Shown: positions 56,546-64,000 of the stretch, in pieces
Numbering within the stretch: position 1 is the first letter of the stretch
How the letters are laid out: the number at the start of each line of letters is the position of its first letter
Assembly: GCA_008973525.1 (NCBI GenBank)
Contig: WACJ01000114.1
Location: 372,001-436,000 of the forward strand
DNA: 64,000 nucleotides
Reading direction: 5' to 3'
Source of the DNA: Stenopsyche tienmushanensis
Lineage: Eukaryota > Arthropoda > Insecta > Trichoptera > Stenopsychidae
Position numbers and translations under genes: made by a program
Notes under the pieces: model-generated
The model's input: the letters and a program-made list of their open reading frames with translations, nothing else
The model's database searches: none
What the model was told of the DNA's origin: nothing

Positions 56546-57113
56546 ATAACAACCATCAATAGTTGCTTATTATTTAAGTGCATGACTATAATAATCATAT
56601 GCTCTTTGTTTTAGTAGACAATTTTTCATTTTAGACGATCGGACTCGGTAATTCTATCATCTTGTGTTTATATAATATCTTCAGAAACTGCATTAGCGAC
56701 CATATTTTTAAAAAATATATCAAAGTGGTACGGCAAATTCCCATAGAAGGTCCTTTAAACATTTTTTTTTTAAATTCAAATGGTCCATTGATTGTACTCG
56801 AAGACAATTGAGTACTGCAATTTGTTAGCACGCCACCGCGAAGAGCAATAATTAGCTCGACTTCATAGATAATCTCGCCATGGAAGGCAAGATCGTTTCG
56901 GTGCAGCCTAGCGAGTGATGATTAACATTTCAATTATTCATGAAATCATAAAACTTGTGCCAGTTTGTAAATGAAAACAAGGCCTGCCTACACGAAGTTG
57001 CACAAGCCGCGCCTCTCAAATTCAAACGTATGCTAATGCATTTTATGAGTCCCGCACTGTGCACGTATGTGCGGATGCGAAAAATGGTCAAGACCGGGTT
57101 CACCTGTTACGAC

Positions 57114-57150
57114 TATATAAATTAGAGTGGTCGACATGGAATTTAGAACA
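57114..57150 (+). promoter_or_regulatory. Putative TATA-box core promoter
   Basis: TATATAA at 57114-57120 in a locally GC-richer context. The expected start is about 57145-57150. An ATG with a hydrophobic ORF follows at 57172. Confidence 0.4.
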
Positions 57151-57171
57151 GGGCAGTCGAACCGATCGCAC

Positions 57172-57217
57172 ATGGTGGTCCGCGCCGTTGTCTTGCTGAA
57201 TTATGTCTTGTCTCACT
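57172..57217 (+). CDS. Possible signal-peptide first exon of a plus-strand gene
   Basis: ATG in context CGCACATGG gives MVVRAVVLLNYVLSH, a plausible signal peptide, up to a candidate donor CACT/GTATAA. Without splicing the ORF ends at 57237 (TGA). An in-frame ATG at 57136 is probably upstream of the transcription start. No downstream exon is recognised in the remaining 6.8 kb, so the rest may lie outside the window. Confidence 0.3.
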
Positions 57218-57429
57218 GTATAACATGTTTTATCTGATGCTTATGGTTTGATTTTTTATGAGGCCGGTTACGAAAACCGAATGAAAATGAACGAGTATAA
57301 TTTTCTCATTGAAACTGCACTATTAAACTATCATCGATTTCAAAATTACATAGCCTATTTCGTTTCATTGACACTAGGTTTACCGATTTATAGACAAATC
57401 TATACCAATACCATCGGGCCGACCCAGCC

Positions 57430-57600
57430 AGCATAAACTCCGCAGCATCCGATTGTGAAGCGCTCATTCGTCATGTCAACGGTCTGAAAAGCGGACCGGT
57501 TGAACAAATATATCTTATGGCCACTCTGTCCTCTTTTTAGGGCTTTTTGCGAGGATAAATGCGTACCCGGGGCTTCCCCTCAGAAGTTAACTTGTATCAT
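57430..57600 (-). repeat. Short dispersed repeat, copy 3 (inverted)
   Basis: On the minus strand it contains GGTCCGCTTTTCAGACCG, ATGACGAATGAGCG and GGGTACGCATTTATCCTCG, matching 27805-27932 across both blocks. It is the longest copy. Confidence 0.6.
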
Positions 57601-59098
57601 CATCTACTGAAGTTATTTCAAAAAATGCATCTGAATATGTCCAAAAATTCATATAATTGGCGTTGCGTTTGAAAATAAGGTGAATCCCATTTTTTTTCGA
57701 ATATAATGATATTTTTAGAAACTTTTTAGATTCTGGTTATTATTATTTCTTTTTTTTTGTAGGTATACATTCTTATCATTCTATGTTATAGATAATAATT
57801 AGTAAATGATCATAAGACATATTGTAATTTTTCTTATGAAGCTTAAATTCCATCAAATTGACGGGTGCGGCAAACACTTGGAAAATATTTCCTTTTAGAA
57901 ATTTTCATTCAAATCTGTTTAACAGGTATTTATAGTAACTTGGCCTACTAAATAATTATTGGATTAGACGCAAGCACTGAATACTTCAAATGAGATAAGT
58001 AATAGGGTACTATAAGTATTTTACGATCTCTGTTCATGTTTACTATCTGAAATATTGTGTCTTTTCCTGTATAACATAAAGATGCTTATAGACGACATGT
58101 ATTGTAGAATCAGGGCATTTTAAATGTGAACATATGCTAATGATTGCATGCTCTAAACAAATCGCATAGAGAAAAACAGAGAATCCAATCCTGACCGAAA
58201 AAAATAGGATATGATAGGATAGGATAGAAATATGCTTACTTATTCATATTTATTGGCATTATCACATGATACAATTTACTTATAGCAAGTTCCAATTCGA
58301 TGTAAGCGTTCGTAAAGTAATGATAGTCGCAGAAGGCACTGCAACCAACACAAAGAAGTGCAGTGCCCATAGATCACTATGTGCCTGATAAATTGATGAG
58401 ACATAGAACGGATACGTAGTAGCTGACAAAAGAGAATGTACAGAAAATGAAGATAGCACAAAAACATCATGCTCTTTATGAGAGTGAACAACTCGAAAAA
58501 CACTGTTTATAAACAGATGGAAATCATTCTAAAAGTAAAACAAAGCATTTGAAAAGGCTGAATATAATGAAACAACTACAATTACGGCTGAAGGATGCAT
58601 TGTTGGCGCCATCGTCAACGTGGCTGTGTTATAATTTCACATTTTAAAGAGTTCTCCTTGGCTCACGTTTTAGATTTAAGCTGCACACTTTTTAAGTACA
58701 CATAAGCATTAAAAAAACTCCCTCCGAATAGATGTAATACGATAATGAGACTTAATCGAGCGTTAATTGAAAATAAGCAAAGTCGAACGTAGGCAACTTT
58801 GCTACGTCCTATTATCTCCTCATCTCGACGAACAATCGCTTTTTAGCTATCACTCTTACTAACGTTTTATTATGCTAGTATTCAGCAGATCGTGACTAAT
58901 CTATCAAAAAGTATCATAAGCGATGCAACCAACTGCACATCTTACGACAACTGCGGAATAATTTGCTCCGTTGTATAATCGGGAAAATTGTCGAATAAAC
59001 CGGTTTCTACGTGAACAAATAAACTCTCAGCAAACTCTAATTATAAGATAGAAGAACATATTAACAAATAAATAATATATCGATGCAGAAACTTTTAA
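57601..59098. other. AT-rich DNA, nothing recognised
   Basis: Includes a short GGATA microsatellite near 58205-58228. No coding or repeat features otherwise. Confidence 0.5.
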
Positions 59099-59970
59099 GG
59101 GGGGTAAACCCTTTACAACGTTCATAAAAAAACGATTTTTTAAATTATGTATTTCAAAAATAAAACATATTGAGATTTTAAGCAAAATTATCGTTATATT
59201 GCACTCATATATCTCTAACTGTAAGTATGTGTAATTAAAGTTGCTCGAAGTTAGCTCGAAGTTGCTCGAAGTCAAGTTTAGTTCGATAGTTTGTCGTGTG
59301 TGGTTGAATTTTCGAAGCAAAAATGTCAAAATATCTCAATAAAGGAAAGAAAGGTAGAGAAGTTCGAGGAATTTCAAAAAAGAGACATTATCATGGGAAC
59401 CCGATTGGAGTCAAAAGCTGGTACAAATGGCAGAAAACCATTGCTTTAAAAAATATCCAAAGCTTGAAGATCTGACTCCATTTCATGGCCAAGAGATAAA
59501 ACATCATCTCTTACCAATTTATAAAGATTTTTCAGGGATGAATTACTTCAAAGATGCTTGGGTGGCCATACCCAAAATGCTAATGAATGTTTTAACTCGA
59601 CGGTTTGGCGACTGGCTCCAAAGCATCCAAATTCTGATGTAAAAATCATTGAAATGTTAACATACTTTGCTGCTGGGATATTTAATAACGACTACAGATT
59701 CATTTTGAAGATGATGAATACATCAAATATAATTATTGCCACCTGCTGTAAAGTCTTTGCTGAAAATACCGATGAAGCGCGGGTAGCGAGGTACAACCGT
59801 AAGAGTCTTTCTATGGCAAAAGCAGCTCGTATAGTCCTAAAACAACAGTTGGTCGAAGATAATCAAATTTTTGAGAAAACTGAAGATCTATTATATGCAG
59901 CTGGAATCATTGGTTGATCGGTAAGTCACTAAAATTGATAGTTTTATCGCATTGAAATTTTAAACGAGAT
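59099..59970 (+). mobile_element. GGGGGG-ended TTAA family, copy D, with the longest transposase-like ORF
   Basis: TTAA at 59095-59098 followed by GGGGGGTAAACCC. From 59427 a frame reads ENHCFKKYPKLEDLTPFHGQ to YKDFS; a one-base shift then gives [20 protein letters not shown] and, to 59917, a readable tail (NSTVWRLAPKHPNSDVKIIE ... KTEDLLYAAGIIG, stop). The cysteine/HTQNANE block and helical tail resemble the C-terminal part of a transposase seen widely in invertebrate genomes, but I cannot name the family. Right end not located. A GCTCGAAGTT tandem repeat lies at about 59240-59275. Confidence 0.65.
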
Positions 59971-62900
59971 TATCTCGAAATTGCATTTTCAAAATGCTCG
60001 CTACTTGTAGCTTAAAAAGTTGTTGATCGATCTGACTGAATTTTTGGGATGTTTCTCATTATAATATTATCTAGTCAACTTAGCTAAATTTTTAAGGTTT
60101 TTGCGTAAATAAATTATTTTTTTGCGGTAAAAATTATTAATAAAATAGTAAAAAATATGAAAGTTTAACTAAAAAGCTTACTAAATTTTAGTTTTATACT
60201 TTTTTTAAATTTGTATAGCTAAAAATGTGTCTAATGGAATATCTTATAACTCCGCCATTTTGTTTTATATATTTATTTTGTGAGATCTTCCTTTTTGATG
60301 TTGTCTGATGAGTGGTCGGAGATAAAGAACCGCCCCTTCTACGGAATTAAAATTTCCGACGTATACTGCAAGTCTGTGTCGAGACTGCGGAGCCCTGAGG
60401 GGCGGATGATCCCGTCCTTCGCGTTAAGATAAAAAACACTCGAGACGCCCCTCGTGTAATATTGATTTAAATACCAAAGGCAACGTGTATATTGATAGCT
60501 TTGTTCGCTTTTCGCATTTCATACATCCGTATGTATTTTTATGAATAAATTAATTCTTATTGATCATTTATAACACGTGATGTAAAGTGAAATAATCTCA
60601 CAATATGCAAACAATGTTGACATTAATAAAACGCCAAGACTTCAAGAATAAGCTCGATATTATATGACCACTCTAAAGTATCACGATGACAAGTTGTAAG
60701 GTCAATGTGGATACTTTGAAGATTGAGATGTTCGAAAGTATCGCAATAACCGTTATTAATTGCAAGGAAATAATATAAGTGAACGATACGTGTACGAAGA
60801 TGCTCGAAACTCTCAAGTATTGTCATAAAATTTAAATACCGTTGCTATTCTAGTGTTCATGGCACAGCATCGTAAAATCTAAAACAAGTAATGTGACGAA
60901 TAGGTTATCAAAAATATCAACCGTTGATTGCATTCAAGCCAATGACAAATAATTTGAGTCAAAAAGCTTTATTGAAATAATGTTTAAGATAAGAGTTTTG
61001 TATTACGAATCGCATTAAGATTTGGCATTTGGAGCGTTTTCATAGTCACATAAATGATTTCCAAATAGAATTTAGATTTTTATTTCTACAATTTGTTTTG
61101 ATTTTTTCTTAGTTTCGTTTCAAATCATCTTTCGTGCTTATTTACAACTCTAAATATTAAGATTTTGTCACGATTATTTTGGGGCTAGAACATGTAATAA
61201 GGCGATTGGATTAAAAATATGAAGGTTTTCTAGAAAGTAAGGTTCCTAAGGTAACAAGGGTTCCTGAGGCAGGGGGATTATTTTTGTTTCGAAATTGGCA
61301 CCCCTGACATTTAAGGGAATCCTTACGGTCAATTTCATTGGTCCCGCGTATTTGTCGACCGTTTTGTTCAGTCACATTAAATTCTTCCGATGGATGGGTC
61401 TAAAATTACATCAAATCATTTTTTTTTACATAGGATTTTTGAATTATTGTCATGTGGACACAATTAAAAATTAATTGTATGATATACATAAAAATATTTG
61501 TTAATGAATGCTCAATGCTGGTGAGAGGTCTCTATAATGGCACAAGACATTAAAAATGTTTTGCCATCCGATATAATTGACGCACGAAGAACTAATTCGT
61601 GCTTATTCCGAAGTACATTTGGAACAAATTATTGGAAATTGAACCAGTATAATTTCTTACGCGATTGGATCTTCCAAGACAATATGCTCGATATAATATT
61701 GATAAATGCAAAAGTTTTCAAAATTATAATTCATTGGATGCAAATCAGTTTTATCAATGCCATTATTTGAATTTAGGCATATTTTGAATTAAATTGTTTG
61801 AAAAATGTTTTGCTATTTTTCGGTCTATTTTGGAATAGCTTTGCTCGTTGTTCGGTAACGTCTCATTAACTTTTTCATGCGTTTGGAAATCAGATCTGAG
61901 TTATGACCTTTTTATGTAAATTCTCCTATTGTTGCCGATAGATGATGCAAATATTTTGGAAAATATTTCAATCCTCTATAGATCAAATCGAATACTCCCA
62001 ATACGATCGGCGGACTAGAAAAGTCGCCACGTTTTTACAGTCACGGATCAGACCGGCAAAAAACCGATAGTGCGAAATCAAAAGAGCCCAGCTAACCACA
62101 CTGTACAGTGAACGATTACTGCTATTTATTTTGACTTTTTTTGTCCCATTGTACAATGTCGTCTCGCTTGACACAAAGAAGAATTGCATCCGAGGAGGAC
62201 CTCGATATTATATTCTTCCTTTCCGAAGTGATTAAGCTTTCGACTCACGCGCAACCCAGAATCTAGTAGATTCCGAAGCAATTCGATTACACAAACAGAT
62301 GATCATGCTCCGCTCGAATGCCTCAATGGAGACTAATCAAGTTATTCTCGGGCTTTTCTGAGAAGTCGCATTGTCGACATTTCAATGGACTCGAATTGTA
62401 AAAGTAGAGATGGCCGATCGGATGCAGCCTTGACGAATTAATTTATAATATTTTTTTAGCGTAAGATTATGTGAAAGATAATTGGTGAGTTGTGGCCTTA
62501 CTATTCAAACTGTTGAAATGCTAATAAGCAGAATTGAGTTTGAGCTCTCAATTTGATCCATACACGTATTGATCCATCAGCGTCGATATCAAAATGTTGT
62601 ACAGACTAAATATTATCCTTTCGTTTAATTAAATATTGTTAAATAACATTAACAAATAATAGAATCATGTTAACCAGTCGTGGTTCATCCAGATATTTAA
62701 AGCAGGTTAATGTAAAATGGATTTTTCTTCTATTGTAGTGTTCATTAACCTTTTTAGTATGAATATGAGAATGGAAATGTCTATATGGATCATTAGAAAC
62801 GCTGATTGTCGATCAAAATAACATAAAGCCTTTGAAAGCTGCTTTTTATGACTTTGTAGCAAACATGGTGTATTTGTGTAATTGGCATGGACAAAACATT

Positions 62901-63825
62901 TATATAACATATGATAAACAAACCAAACATGATCCACAAAAAAAAGATTGAGGTATATTTATTGATTTTATAGAGTAGATATTAACCAATTTATTTAGCT
63001 AAAAATTTGCTCAATTTAACATATAATCAAAAGTTATTTGAAGGATTCAAATTTAGCTCGAGTTTATTAGATCAATACTAATTATAAAACAAGTTTGATC
63101 GACAACGTCGACTTTTAAATAGAATCGTGCGTTTAAATTTCTTATGAAGTGAAAGCCCGCATTTTGGTATTTGGTCGTTTGAAAACAATGCAAAGAAGCT
63201 TTGAAATATTGCACAATAAACGAAACAATTAAAATTTTAACAAACGCTCACAACTTTCTAGTGTTTTCTCTACTTATTGGCTATTAAATCGATATAAAAC
63301 AATAATTATTATCGTTTATGGAGTTTTTCTTCGATGAAATGCTTTGCGAAGCTGCAAGCTTCACTGAAGACAAAAGTAAAAACTAGAAACTGCCGCATTG
63401 CGGTGATTTCTTCGGTCATTCACCACATAAGAAAAAAATATGTAAATTGTAATATTTTAAAGGCAATAGAAATTCTTACAAAAGCCAAAACATTATCGCA
63501 TCGATAATGTTTGAAGAGCCCATAAAGACAAAGCTCTTTATAAGTCTAAATATTTATTGACCTAAAAGATGAAATGAACCTATGTCGAATATAATAGTAG
63601 AAACAATTTATTGGACAGCTTTGCAACATTGTGCCAAATTGTTTCAATCATATTTTATGGCGTACATGATTAATGCCGTATTGTGTTTTGATCGTAAAAA
63701 TGTATGTATTGTTTTTTTTATTGTGAAATCATGAAAAAAGAAAACTTTGAATGGAAGCCATTTCCTACTTGTTTCATATATTTATACATGTATTTTTTCT
63801 TATGGGAAAAATCTCTATTGTTAAT
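59971..63825. other. AT-rich DNA, nothing firmly recognised
   Basis: A GC-richer patch at 60320-60450 (CCGCCCCTTC...GAGGGGCGG, a weak inverted repeat) and another at 61230-61380 are unexplained. A 36-codon ORF at 62156-62266 (MSSRLTQRRIASEEDLDIIF...) has no recognised match. Confidence 0.45.
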
Positions 63826-63829
63826 AGAA

Positions 63830-64000
63830 TTTTTTTACTTCACGTTAAACCTTTTTTATTTTAAGCTAAACCTTTTTCGTTTTAAAATATTTAAACACAA
63901 GATAATTTTTGATTCTGAATGGGAGACAGAGACGGAAAGAACATCTTGCGTACATCGTACGATTGTATAGATCGTTAACCCAAACTTATCAACTAATAAT
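63830..64000. repeat. Dispersed repeats at the window end
   Basis: 63838-63890 (CACGTTAAACCTTTTTTATT...) matches the foldback arms at 54.1 kb. 63915-64000 (GGGAGACAGAGACGGAAAG, GATCGTTAACCCAAACTTAT) matches the CCTTTGAGTAG family at 2.2, 48.3 and 50.6 kb. The element continues beyond the window. Confidence 0.55.

Noticed and set aside
58276..58503. Minus-strand hydrophobic 75-aa ORF, considered as a signal or membrane exon of the FReD gene
   Set aside because: No fitting donor in the required phase and residues do not resemble a single clean signal peptide.
62156..62266. Plus-strand 36-codon ORF starting MSSRLTQRRIASEEDL, considered as a piggyBac N-terminus
   Set aside because: Only the first residues are suggestive; there is no continuation, no TTAA end and no catalytic motif nearby.

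Overview
The window is nuclear DNA of an arthropod, most likely an insect. It is AT-rich, has compact GT-AG introns inside genes and very long introns elsewhere, and is loaded with transposon remnants typical of insect genomes (mariner, piggyBac, hAT, pogo-like and TTAA-target elements, and a tRNA-derived SINE). The order cannot be fixed from sequence alone. No rRNA gene, free-standing tRNA gene, CRISPR array or bacterial operon was seen.

Three multi-exon protein genes can be rebuilt by splice sites and reading phase. (1) 32-4913, plus strand: the 3' part of a C2H2 zinc-finger protein gene, 9 exons and 11 fingers, cut by the window start. (2) 13515-21561, plus strand: a complete IFT122 gene (WD40/TPR subunit of the IFT-A ciliary transport complex), 20 exons and about 1180 codons, every exon boundary in phase. 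(3) 22510-54764, minus strand, tail-to-tail with IFT122: a gene for a coiled-coil protein with a C-terminal fibrinogen-related domain (FReD). Its last seven exons lie in 22.5-27.6 kb. Two more upstream exons (44591-44731 and 54600-54764) join in phase across introns of about 17 and 10 kb. Its first exon is not found.

The rest is intergenic or intronic DNA made largely of mobile elements. 0.5-2.3 kb: mariner fragment, 240-bp piggyBac-type MITE, SINE, and a TTAA-ended repeat. 5.9-7.1 kb: piggyBac remnant with TTAA on both sides. 9.9-11.2 kb: a GGGGGG-ended TTAA element with a conserved 'HTQNANE' transposase-like fragment, related to copies at 17.6, 37.5, 55 and 59 kb. 17.3 and 19.7 kb: a MITE and a decayed mariner inside IFT122 introns. 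27.9-46.8 kb: three copies of a ~1 kb hAT family with CCCGGG-rich ends, several SINEs, a pogo-like MITE, mariner copies, and a readable three-layer nest (piggyBac, then SINE, then hAT). 46-64 kb: mariners, a foldback repeat, a decayed Tc1-like fragment and mostly featureless AT-rich DNA.

Beyond the clear genes there are weaker gene candidates: a small secreted-type ORF behind an Inr/TATA-like promoter at 30.4-30.7 kb, a TATA promoter plus signal-peptide-like first exon at 57.1 kb, and a minus-strand intronless ORF with an overlapping stop/poly(A) signal inside an IFT122 intron (15.6-15.8 kb). I did not find evidence for a wholly new biological system. The most useful new information is the long-range structure of the FReD gene, the TE families with their target-site duplications, and the candidate small genes.
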